Source of the DNA: Triatoma infestans
Lineage: Eukaryota > Arthropoda > Insecta > Hemiptera > Reduviidae
DNA: 64,000 nucleotides
Reading direction: 5' to 3'
Assembly: GCA_011037195.1 (NCBI GenBank)
Contig: JAAEAF010001907.1
Location: forward strand, 124,001-188,000
The notes under the pieces were generated by a model. The model ran no database searches. It was not told the DNA's origin and saw nothing but the letters and a program-made list of their open reading frames with translations. The position numbers were made by a program, and so were the translations under genes. Position 1 is the first letter of the stretch; the number at the start of each line of letters is the position of its first letter. Of the stretch, positions 47,526 to 58,830 are shown in pieces.

Positions 47526-50500
47526 GAAGTTTACATCCTTTGGTGCAATCAATATTAGCTTCATCAAAGTTTATTTCAAATCTATTTTTACCTCAATTTT
47601 ATATGATTATCAATATTGCTATTATAAAAGCAGTATTGCAAAAATATTTTAATTTTTTGATTGTTTTATTAACTTAAACAGCCTTACAATAAAATGTAAA
47701 AATTGTTAAAAATTTGAATTTTTAGAGGGAAAAATATAAAATATGTATTTTTTAGAATTGTAATAATGATGTGATATGAAAACTTTTAGTATTTTGATGA
47801 AGATGTATGTCTTCATCTCGTCTTTTCTAAATCCTCCATCTTTATTAAATAAATATATAGACTAAATCTAGGCCTAACAGGGTTGTTAGTACTAATTCTA
47901 AAAATAAAAATGAAAACGGCACAAAGTTAGTGTAATTATTTAATTATTTTTTTAAAATTTGATTTAATTTTAAGTATAACCTCAAATTGTTGGAATATAT
48001 TGGATTCAATTTTTATTATCGATTATTTCTATAATATACCTGTAATATTTATACAAACAATTGGAGATAAAGTTGCCTTTTTCGCTTATAAATCTATGAA
48101 TGAATCGATTACATTTATAAGAATAGCAATTATTTATTATAATTATTTATTTATTTAATAATTGCTGAAGTTTGTAACCAGGTGAATATCGAAACTTGTC
48201 AAAATATTAACCATTTATCGTGCCGTTTAATAGTTTGATCTCAGTGCGGTAACTACAATATCATACATAAAGGGAAATACAGTTTCCTCCACCAAAATGT
48301 ATTAATAAACTAACCAATATTTATGATCTTTCAGCCCAAGTCATAGAAATATAATAAGTTTTCACCGTTTGGAGTAATCACTTAAAAGCCCTAGGTAAAG
48401 GCCACAAATGGGATCTTTATTTGTGAATTAATTCTAAAAGTCACTATAGTAATTTTACTTTCCCTACTGTTAGTGCTCGTGACAAATTTTCGAAAGTTCG
48501 AAGTTTTCTGTGATTTTGTTTTCGATTTCAGAAATTTGCCACGAGAAAGTAAAAAAATAATCATTTTTAATTTGAAAATAATACCAATAAAAATCATTAT
48601 CGATCCTCTAAAATATCTCCAAATTCAATTTCAATGTATTAAAGTAAGGCTTGGGAATATATCTACTCTTCACCTTTTTTTGTTGATATCGGGTTTCAGT
48701 GGTAGCCCTTCGCATGCACTGAAATGGTTATTAGCATTGTTTACTTACTATTATATTTTGTAAATAAAGATTTTTGTTTGCTATTATTATACATAATTTG
48801 TACTGCCATTGTCATAATCATTAAGTATTAAAAAAAATATGTAATCTACATAAAATAATCTATATCTATAAAAAACTATCTTATTCAATTTTTTCCCTTT
48901 AACCAGTTATTTTTCAAAATATATACCTAGTTAGTTGTTTATATATGTATGAATAATGTATACACATATTTATTGTAGACCAAATGCATTGTTATTCACC
49001 AGATTTACCAAGTGGCTATTTTGATCATTCTAGCTGGCAAATTAGCACTTCTGGATATGGAATTTGAAACTGTTTGATCTTTAAAAAAATAAAATGAAGG
49101 GCTCAGTTTAAACAACTGCCAACATTAATATATTGTATTCTTAGAACTTTGACGCATTGATTGAATGTGTTATAAGCATTTATGTAAAAGCAAGGCCGCT
49201 GGCATGTTATGCAATTACTCGCGCGAGCTTACAAAAAAAGAAGAAGTAAATTTGATAATGTTCTTTCATCAATATTGCTATCAAGATGAATGTAAAACAC
49301 TTCCGAAAATCTTTACTTCGTAGACGAGGATCAGAATAACACTGCATGTACATTAAAACAAATTTTTATTCCAGCTAAGCAGCCCTGCTTGGTTATTATA
49401 GCTCTAGGTCAAATCCAACTACAAGGCTGTATAGAATATGTATATTACGAACTAGATTAAGTAATCTAGTTATAGTAGTGACAGAATGTCATAAAAACTA
49501 ACGCATGAATTTTGCCATTTTCTTCATACTTCTTTGCATTGAATTTTTAGAATATCAGCTAGTTATTCCTTTTAAGGCCTTTACTTTCTTTTCTCCGACT
49601 TTCTTTGGTAGATTCCTAAATTCTGGTTATGTTTCAAATATTTCAATTAATTGTAATGTACTATATTTTTATACCATTTTAAATTTGAAAATTCACTGTG
49701 CGTTTTCTGACTGGCAGCGATTTTGAACTTTGCCTTCTAGAGCAATAGCTCTATTAGATCTAGCTAGTCGACTCTATCTTTTGTTTACAGTTAAAGACTT
49801 GATCTCAGACGGCTCTAGTGAGACTGAAACTAGGAAAGAGCCTGTAGAATACTCTTAGCTTTACAGACAATTTGGAGAAGCTTATTCAGAGATGGAAAAT
49901 TAGCGTTTTTTTTTAAAGATGGCAACTGTCAAACTTGAAGAGTTCTAAGAATTTCAACAAACTGTAGTTTCTGCCATCTTTAATTTAACTGTTAGATGGC
50001 TATTCTATATAATTAATCATTTGATATCCAGTACTGACTTCTTTCTTTTTTGAGTTTTTTAGATTTTGAGGATAAATAAAAATTACAGTTCAGATACAAT
50101 ATGATAAAAAAAAAAAATATCGCTGGCCATATAACGCGGTTACCTATTATTTGGAGAAATTCGATCCATGTACACTTGGTAAACATAATGGATGTCTTAA
50201 GCAACCTGTCTTTCTAATAAATAAATAAATATATACATAATAATAAAGGAATGATACCTCCAGATGTAAGCTGGAAATACTGTATCTTTAGTTAACAAAA
50301 TAAATTTTTATATTAAAATAGTTTGTTTTTTGTTTTTGCTTTTATTCGTCAAGCGGAAGTACAAAAAGAATTAATAATAACTGTCCTAATTGCGCAAAGT
50401 TTATTAATATATATGTAATAAACAAACATTTTCTAAAAGCGGAAGGAAGCATCGGGCTTCATGTAGTCAGTCGTAAATGGTAAGTTACTGAATATAAGTC

Positions 50501-51149
50501 ATTTTGACCATTCGGAAGACTAATGGTCGATTATACATTATCTGTCATTGTTTATTGGCAGAAATAAGGAGAATTTTGGTATGTATGCGAAGGCTCAATC
50601 AGTTATCTACCTGAATATTAAAACAAAACTTGCCCAGTTGAACTTATTAATTTTTCAATGTAACTAAAATTGACTCCAACACACTTATTCTAACTCGCCG
50701 CCACTGAATAAACGCCCTCAGAACAGAAAAAACATCTTGGCTGACCTGGAAGTTGTAACCGCTTCTTAAATTGCATTTTCGTCAGGAAATTGTTGCTCAT
50801 CCAAAAAATGTCTTCGCATTTCGAAGGAGAAAGTAATCACTCCGTTCCAGCTCTAGACTGTAGCACGGATAAATTACGGAACGAAGCTACAAATTTCTCA
50901 CTTTCTATGCATACCCACACGAAGCCGCATTTGCCATCCTATCAATTCTAGAGCTTGCTGCAAACTAACCGTAGCTAAAACGTAACACATGTCTCACACT
51001 GCACAGAAAAGCTCAGCTCTCTAAGAACAACAGAAAATACTAGAGTAAATAACTTATTGAACGCCCCTCTATTATCATCGGAATTTCGATGATATTGAGG
51101 TATTACAAAGAAGAAGTTGTTGATTTCAGATCTGTAGAGCAATAGATTG
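47526..51149. other. AT-rich intergenic DNA
   Basis: No gene, RNA or family-level repeat was recognised. 50690-51060 is less AT-rich but shows no protein family. Confidence 0.45.
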
Positions 51150-52195
51150 CAGAGAAAAACTCTTAGAGATGCGAAATCTGATTTAATCCTACCTTTGTTC
51201 TAAATTTCATAAATTTTCGTGCAATAGAAGTGGAGATGTGGGATTCTAAATTTTGGTTTCCTGAGCGTCTGCTAGTTGCAAGATCTGTAAATACAACTAC
51301 GCATAACTGTTGAACTATCAAATCAATTCTATAGGGATTATAGTCAAATATTGAGAATTCTAGTTCTGTAAGTATGTTCCAAATTTTATACATTTTCGTG
51401 TAATAGGAGTTGAGGTATACAATGCCAAATTTTGGTTTTCTGAATGTCAGCCAGATGTAATATCTGATATAAGTACGTATAACGGTCGAACTATTGCATC
51501 AACTTGGTTGGGTTTTTGCTCAAATCATACTTGTATTTTCATATATTACATCTGGCTGACATGGGAAACGAAAATTTGGCATCCTATATCTACACTTCTA
51601 TAACATAAAAATCTATGAAATTTAGACATACATACAGAATTACATTCTTAATATTTGAGCAAAAACCGAACAGAATTGATGCAATAGTAACAGTTTACGT
51701 AGATGTATTTTCAGATCCAACATCTAGCAGGCCCTCGGGAAATCAAGATTTGGAATTCTAAATCTCCACTTCCATTAATCGAAAATCCATGAAATTTACA
51801 ACACGCATACAGAACCAACCACATTGATGTAATACTTCGACTGGTATGCGCAGTTGTATGTACAGATATTACATCTTGCAGACACTCGGAAAACAAAAAT
51901 TTGGCATCCTATATCTCCGCTTCTGTTATACTAAATTCTATCAAATACAGAACATTCATACAGAACTATATTCTCAATATTTGAGCAAAACCCGAACTGA
52001 ATTGATGCAATAGTTCAACAGTTATACGTAGTCGTATATCTAATAACTAATATGGCCCTTGTATGGAGGCTTCTAACTCAAGTTTAGAATTTGGTGATTA
52101 TTCAATATGCTTTGGTAATGTCCAATTATTTTTTATTATTATTTTTGTTTGAATCTTATGTAACTATGTGGAATTACTAGCTTTTTTTTTATTTA
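51150..52195 (-). repeat. ~175-bp tandem repeat block 2, with internal inversion
   Basis: Units run in plus orientation from about 51180 to 51535, and in minus orientation from about 51540 to 52040. The turn-over point is marked by GTCAGCCAGATGTAATAT (51448) and ATATTACATCTGGCTGAC (51544). The minus-oriented part plus 52040-52185 is the reverse complement of 29686-30240, including the unique lead (ending ATGTGGAATTACTAGC). Confidence 0.75.
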
Positions 52196-52440
52196 AGGGC
52201 ACTTTTAGGGGAGCAGTGGGGTTAGATTTTCATCAAAGTGCTATCCTAGTTGATTATACAATTCTATCATCCAAACATAATTAGTTAGAAATAAATGGAT
52301 GGCGGAAATTCCGAGTTTCAAGAAAATTGTAAACCGGAAGTGCGCTTTTACTAACAGTTTTTTCAGTTTTCGACGAATTTCATTAAATTTGGTACACAAG
52401 CTATAAAATTTGTCAATTATCATTTTGAGATAATAATGTA
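52196..52440 (-). repeat. Family D fragment, minus orientation
   Basis: GGGCACTTTTAGGGGAGCAG TGGGGTTA and CGGAAGTGCGCTTTTACTAA match the family D middle in reverse orientation. It begins exactly where tandem block 2 ends. Confidence 0.6.
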
Positions 52441-54120
52441 CCTTTATTAATAAGTTCCGGAATTTCTCATTGTTGCCAAATTGGAATCATTAAATAGAAG
52501 CTCATTTATCCTGGTTTAAATAGGATAAATGAGTTAATAACCGAATTAGATTCAAATTTTAGTTTATAATTTGTACTTGTTCAAACAATGTTAATGTTAA
52601 TTATTACATAGAAGCTCATTTATCCTGGTGATCGCTCACCTAATAACAAAGCGAAGCGCGCCAGGCACATACCGCAAGGTGGTGTGGAAATTGTTGCAAG
52701 AAGAAATGAATGAATATACCAGTACTTTCAGTAGCTGTAAGGAGACGATCGATTGTTAAATTGATACTATCTGGGATGCTGAATCGATACTAAATGGATA
52801 CTGTGCTAGAAGAGTGGGAGTGAGCAGGTTAGTTGCATGTAACTGTGTTAGAAGAGTGGGAGAAGCAAGTTAGGGGAATTAGTGGTCGTCCATCTTGGGG
52901 CCCGTTTTGTAAACAATTACCCACTTGGTACCAAGTACTTAGCCACTGCAAACATCTCAAATATGATTGTAAATGTGGCAAATCATATTATAGTCCGTCG
53001 ACTTGCGAAGTCATGGGAGGAAATATTCAAGTTGCGGTTCCTACATATACATTTTTCCCCTATTAATAATTACCATAAAAAATAATATTTATATTTAATT
53101 GTGTATTGTTTTTTTTATAGATGCAGTAAATGTAGTCAGGTATTGTAGGATATCCACAATGGCGGTCTATATAAGGAGGCTTGTGGTATGTTAAAGAGCT
53201 GGATTAGGAGAAACTAGCAGGGAGCAGCTATTGGCTACGAAACCAGGGTCAACAACGTAAATCCCCATGAAACAGCAGTCAAAGGACGCCTTGCAAAGTC
53301 TTTGATAAGTTCTGTGAGGTGTTTGGATCTACCATGTTTCCTGAAACATTTTCGAGATAGTAGATCTCATCACTTAACAACTTTGTTCATGAAGCTGTAA
53401 AAATTAACCTATGGTCTGACATTTGTCAACGTGAATAATGAAGAAACGTCTAAGGCATTGAAGACACCAAATAAAGCAGTATATGCCGTTACGGATCTTA
53501 CTCTTTTACAGAACATGCATCCAACAAGCTGTGCTTGGAAATGGAGGAGGCGGCGGTCATGTCCAAAAGCGATTGGAGCTTAAAGTCAGTGGATGGAATA
53601 AGAGTGTGGGCGAGCAAATACAATTCCTTGAGAGCTAAAAATTGTATTTCTCTGCCTGAATGCTTGTATTAATTTCATTAATAACGACAACAGATGTTTT
53701 ATACCTGCCTAGGCTAAATTGTTACTGATGACTCGAATCGCTCCAGTATTTACAAATCATTAGAAAACAAATCTTATTTTTCATGTATAAATTTTCCAAC
53801 GCTCATTAAACAAATAAAATTATTTGAAAAAAGAAAATAAATAAATAATATTTTGCCTTTATTCGACGAATATGTGTACAATAACTTGCATAATTATATT
53901 AAAAATTGTGACAATACTGCAGTGGACCTTAGTCGTCAGAAAGGAGTTTAAGTGAGGCGTTTACATACTTATAATGATAATAATATAGTAATAAAAACAC
54001 AAATAAGAAACTTTATTATATGTAAAGCAAATAATTTTGACCCATTATGCTGTAAAAATGCATTTGTGGGATAAATTGGAAAGAAATATGAAATTAATAA
54101 TATTCTAACTATTTCACGAA
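52441..54120. other. Intergenic DNA with a short duplicated hairpin sequence
   Basis: CTCATTTATCCT (52501-52512) and AGGATAAATGAG (52522-52533) form a perfect 12-bp hairpin. TAGAAGCTCATTTATCCTGG recurs about 120 bp downstream. 53100-53650 is less AT-rich and may be a decayed repeat; no gene was recognised. Confidence 0.4.
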
Positions 54121-54124
54121 AAAA

Positions 54125-55065
54125 AAAAATCTGTTGTGAATCGGTCACACGACTTTCTCTTACTGCGAAATAACAAACTGTCTTTACCGAACAGCTGTTA
54201 AACGTATTTAAAGTCGCACTTCCAGTCAACCGATTTTCATAAAACTGGAAATTTTGGCAACTTACATAATTCTAATATTATGATTTAGTTAACATGATTG
54301 TATAGCACATTGTTGAACTGAAATAGTACATCAGAGGAAAACATAACCCCACCCCTCCCCCAAAAGAAGGCCCCTTAAATGAATTTTTCCGGAAAAATGT
54401 TGCAAATAAAAGTTGTAGCTTCTTGTATGTCTAGTTAATATACAACTTTTAAAGAAAATCGTTGGAGCATTTTCGAGAAAATCACAAAAACTGAAAAACT
54501 CTTCAGTAAAGTGACACAGTCATCCGATTTTTTTTCAAACTTGGGATTTCGACAAAATATTTAATTCTGATTAATATTATTTAGATGATAGAATTGTGTA
54601 ATAACTGAAATAGCACTTCAGAGGAAACCATAACCTCAACCCCTCCCGGCAAATGCTCTGAAATGAATTTTTCCAGATTAAAGTTTCAAATAAAAGTTAT
54701 AGTTTGTGTGTGTAGTTGATTTGATATACCAAGTTTTAAGTAAATCGTTGGAGCCGTTTTCGAGAAAATCATAAAAATTTAAAAAAAGAAATCGGTAATG
54801 TGGCACTTTCAGTTGGTGGATTCTGCCCGAAATCCTCGTGACTGATGCGGGGGTAGTACCTAAACGGAATACAAGTTTGCGCTCCCTGCAACTTTTCGTT
54901 TTTGAGATCCACTTTTTACACACATCCACACGCATGCAGACCATTTTCTATAAACCACTTAGGGGACCGCAAAACGTGTATTTCTGGTGAAAACTCAATT
55001 TCGAAAATCTCGCACGATCGCAATACTTCCTCTTAATAATAATATTAATAATAAGAGAAAGTAAT
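54125..55065 (+). repeat. Family D dispersed repeat, copy 6, both ends present
   Basis: Left end ATCTGTTGTGAATCGGTCAC ACG then ACTTTCTCTTACT (54152-54164). The core CATAACCCCACCCCTCCCCC is near 54340 and again, diverged, near 54630, so this copy also has the internal duplication. The right end is TCGAAAATCTCGCACGATCG near 54996, then TAAGAGAAAGTA (55052-55063), which inverts the left terminus. It has no coding capacity. Confidence 0.7.
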
Positions 55066-55559
55066 AAGAATTAATAAAAAATAAATCGATTAATAATAAC
55101 AATTAATTAGGGAGTATATTACACAAAATTACGTCTTGATTATAACATAAAAATTAAATTCAAACACTAAAATTTGTCTATTGCTAGACATCTTGGCAAT
55201 AATTCACTAACAGCTGCCAGTTTTGCCCTTTAGTATTGACAAATTCATCATCTCCTTGCAAAATAACTGACATTTTGCCAGAAAGTGATAAACAACTTTT
55301 TTATTATTAAGATTGCACAAGCAGCTGTGCTCTTCTGTCACGGTAAGTATCGTTTGATTTCCTTAAATCAAAACCTAATTTCCCGGGCAAAAGTGAATAA
55401 TTTAGTGTGCTGAGATATTCCTCTTGAATGTTTATAGTTTTGGTTCACTACTACAAACAATTCTACAATGTAGGATAAAATTGTGTTTTCGAACTTATAA
55501 ATAAATAGAACTTACAGGTTAGGTGAGTAGTTTGGACAGTTAAATAGTTATTCTTTTGT

Positions 55560-56870
55560 TTTTTTTGTAATAAGTCTCTCATATGGAGATTAACGCAGTA
55601 CAAGTCAGCTGTGATCAAGTTGGCATGATCACTAAAGTTAGTAACCTTAATAAAAAAATAAAGATATCTCTTTTAACGTCAAATTCTTAAACAAAAATTA
55701 ATTGAAAAACATAGAAATTCGTCCACTTACCGAAGATAGGGAAATTCTGAATATGCTAATTTCAAGCAAAACTCAGAATCTTCTGGGGAAAATCAAGAAG
55801 ACAGTTTTAATAGAACCAACTGTGCTCTGCAGGACATAAGTTCAAACTTTTGCACTCCTAATCCATTTTCCCCACTCGCCATAGAAGAAGAAGAAACACT
55901 TCTGAAGAACGAAGAACAAGTAAAAAAAAAACTATCAAACCACCGCCAACATTCATCAAAAGTATATCAAACTATTCCGAATTCTGTAAATCTCTGAATC
56001 AGCTCTTAGGCCCTAACTCTTTTGACTGCAAATCTCGCATTGACAGCCTGATGCTTTGCACTAAGACAATGGAAGGATACAGACTTGCAATCCTTGCAGA
56101 CTTCCTTCAATCCAGAGTACCACACATACCAAATCAAATCAGAAAAAAGCATTCCGTGTAGTTATAAGACATTTACACCACACAACACCAACTACAGAGA
56201 TAATAGAGGATCTTGAACGCCACAAATTCAAAGTGAGAAATGTTACGAATGTTAAACACCCCAAATCTAAATCACCATTCCCACTATTCTTTGTAGATCT
56301 TGAACCACAACAAAATAACCCGGATATATTCAATCTGAAAACTTTACTTTATACAAGAATAAAAATAGAAGAACCACAGAAAACAGTAGAACTATTACAG
56401 TGCAAAAGGTGCCAGCAGTACGGACATACACGAACGTACTGTAACGCGTACTGCTTTCACGCTCCCAGATGTGTAAAGTGTGCTGGTTTGCATCCATCAT
56501 CCGAATCCACTAAACCACGTGAAATACCTCCGATGTGCGCTCTCTGCTTAGAAGAGCATGTTGCCAGCTGGAAAGGATGCGTGGTCCACAAAGAACTGCA
56601 ACGCCTGCGGAGAAGAAATAACAATGACGGATTCCATAACAACGGAAATCGGGCCGAACACTATCAACCAAGCTACGCAACTTCTCGTCCAGCTATACCA
56701 GTACCAAAACAGCCTGAATTTCCTAAACTTGGTAATGAAGAATCAAGACATCAAGGAACGTCATCGCCGTACAATAACAGAACTTCCTAAGCGGAGGTCG
56801 CGGGATCTTCAGGGGTTCGTCCAATTTTCGTACCGCTGTTACAGTACGCGGCCAACTCGGCAGCTAATTT
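55560..56870 (+). pseudogene. Jockey-type LINE ORF1 (Gag) remnant with zinc knuckles
   Basis: ORF1 of Jockey-clade LINEs encodes a nucleic-acid-binding Gag. Readable parts: PPPTFIKSISNYSEFCKSLN (about 55940), then a frame change near 56150 in an A-rich run, then AFRVVIRHLHHTTPTTEIIE and the Pre-C2HC-type region KVRNVTNVKHPKSKSPFPLF. Zinc knuckles follow: CKRCQQYGHTRTYC (56401-56442) is intact; the second (CVKCAGLHPSSEST) has lost its last Cys; the third, CALCLEEHVASWKGC, is intact. The open frame runs 56233-56790. ORF2 (endonuclease/RT) is absent downstream, so this is a fragment. Upstream sequence from about 55560 is stop-ridden in all frames. Confidence 0.8.
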
Positions 56871-57115
56871 GATTTGATTTGATTTTATTTTATTTGTTTT
56901 TAAGGTTTAATGGGGAAAATTTGTAAGGAAATACGTAAAGATGAATGTATCGGAAAATTAGATTTCGTAGAAAAAGAAAAGGAGGTGGAATATAGTTATA
57001 TCTTATATGTAAAGAGAGTAATAGCAAGAAAATAAGTAATGTTTGAGTGTATTCGAACATAATAATACTAATAAGAAATGGTTAGTGATAAACAATTTTG
57101 GACAATAGAGTGACG
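56871..57115. other. Spacer after the Jockey remnant
   Basis: It begins with a TTGAT-rich run (TTGATTTGATTTGATTTT) that could be the target or tail of the truncated LINE. Nothing else was recognised. Confidence 0.35.
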
Positions 57116-58480
57116 CGCGTGGCGCGTGTGGAAGTGAGCCTGCACACGGACAGTAGTAGCCAGCCGGCTGTGGAGAGAAGTAGAATTCCATCTCTTTGCG
57201 GTTTTTTCCGGATTTTTTTTCCAATTTGGAAACGTTTTGTCTGCCTGTCCGCCAGCCTGGGAGCAGCGGACATCTACCTGGAAGGGGAATTGAGCAGTCA
57301 GGCGATTTTGTGGAGTCAGAGCTACACGAAGAACACCGCCTCTTCATACTACAGAGAAGAAAAGGGAAAAAAAAAAAGGGTGCACCCATCAGCTAAGTGA
57401 ATTGGTTTTTTATATATTTTTCATAGTACATATTACTCTCTTATAATAAAAATAAAAAGAAAGGAAAAAAAAAGAAGAAAAAGGGGGAGGTTTAATATAG
57501 TAACGCATATTTTCAATAAGTAGCGTATTTTATTTATTATAGTTTTTGTATCTGAGAAGATCTTTTGAGTTTATTGTATTGAGAAATTTACGAGGAGTTA
57601 TTTTTGTATTTTTTTTTGTTTTGTTTCTTTTTTTTGTTGCTGTTTATTAGGCGTGAAGAAGATTGTTTTTTTGTTTTCTTTTTTTCTGTTTGAATTATAT
57701 TATTTGACTGAAATATATTTATTTTTTTTTCCTTAGGCAAGTTGTGTTTTTAATTTACGCTAGCCCCTTTTCCGGTGCTGGAAAAAGGAATAGAAGGCAC
57801 GGAGAAAGTAAAATTTAAGGAGGAAAATTATAAATTGTTGTATAAGCACTATATTCCACCTCCACGTAATTGCCAGGTAAGAGTTTTCTTTTTTTTCTTA
57901 TTTGTTCGCACAACTGGAGAAGAAGTGAAATCAAAGAGAAAAAAAGAGAAAAAGAGGAAGAAGACGATACACCCGTCTTTACGTATTTCTGGTGAGGAGG
58001 GGATCCTAAAAGTATTGAGGAAGTTCAGTCAGTAATCAGGCCGTTAGCTGAGGGGGGGCTAAGACAGTTGGCTACTAATTAATTAACACGGGTTCAATCC
58101 CCGCGGTGATTGATTTTTTTTTCTTTTTTTAGGATTATTTTCTGGTGTAAAATTTCTTTTTATTTCAGGTATATGAACGCCTCCGTTTCCTATTTTAATT
58201 TTAAATTGTTTTAATAAAACCTTAGGGTTATTATTAATTAATAATATTTAAGTAATTAACAGTCCTTTGATAAGACCGTACCTTTGGTTCCTGTGGGGCT
58301 TCCGTCACTTTCCCCACCAGACCCCTTCCCCCCAAGTGACGTGGCGCCCAACCGTTATTATATTATTTATTATTATTGTTATTATTATTTATTATTGAAT
58401 TCCTTTAGTGTGATTATTTATATTCAATCGGAACCTACCCCTTCTCCTTCTGAGCGTGGGCCCTGAATGTAGTGTTACAC
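57116..58480 (+). mobile_element. Possible LTR remnant with tRNA-Lys-type primer-binding site
   Basis: TGGCGCCCAACCG at 58342-58354 resembles the primer site complementary to tRNA-Lys used by some Ty3/gypsy (Osvaldo-like) elements. Before it lies about 1.2 kb of non-coding DNA with unusual composition: GC-rich start (57110-57350), purine-rich tracts, poly-T/poly-A tracts, then a C-rich stretch. A direct AGTGACG occurs at 57109 and 58335; alternatively TG..CA ends at 57120 and 58479 would be flanked by CGCG. No gag/pol follows. The boundaries are uncertain. Confidence 0.3.
58033..58112 (+). other. tRNA-like sequence (not a canonical tRNA)
   Basis: GGCCGTTAGCTGAGGGG and CTAAG can form a D-arm, CACGGGTTCAATCCCCGC is a good T-arm/B-box, and a T-run follows directly as in Pol III terminators. 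The acceptor stem pairs in only five of seven positions and no anticodon loop with T33 is found. It could be a decayed tRNA, a SINE head or coincidence. Confidence 0.3.
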
Positions 58481-58830
58481 GCGCTTCCACTAAAGTAGAG
58501 CGCAGGTGTTACCGAGCCGCGACGAGGACGCGAAAGTTGGACTTGAATGAGGTTCCGCGACAGGATATCTGTCTCTAGAAACATAGGGAAGTTTCACCCA
58601 ATTTGAGTAATAATACTCCCTCAAACCATTTGGCTCCACAGGTGTGCCAACTAACAAAACAGTAATTTCATTTGAACAGTGCCATCTATGGGCTAGGCCG
58701 AGAACTTTTCACCTTGCCCTAGTATATATCCGCCTTAACATAAACTTTCGTAGCTATAGGGGGGGGCATCAGTCCCTCCCTGTCTCTTGGCAACGCCTAT
58801 GACCAATACCGCCAACGTTCATCATTTGAC
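58481..58830. promoter_or_regulatory. GC-richer, CpG-bearing patch
   Basis: CCGAGCCGCGACGAGGACGC and GGGCTAGGCCGAG stand out from the AT-rich surroundings, and a TATATAT lies at 58721. It could be a promoter of a gene outside the window or repeat sequence. No exon was found next to it. Confidence 0.2.

Noticed and set aside
57098..57400. A GC-rich 100-codon gene
   Set aside because: Several overlapping frames on both strands are open only because of composition; no domain is seen.
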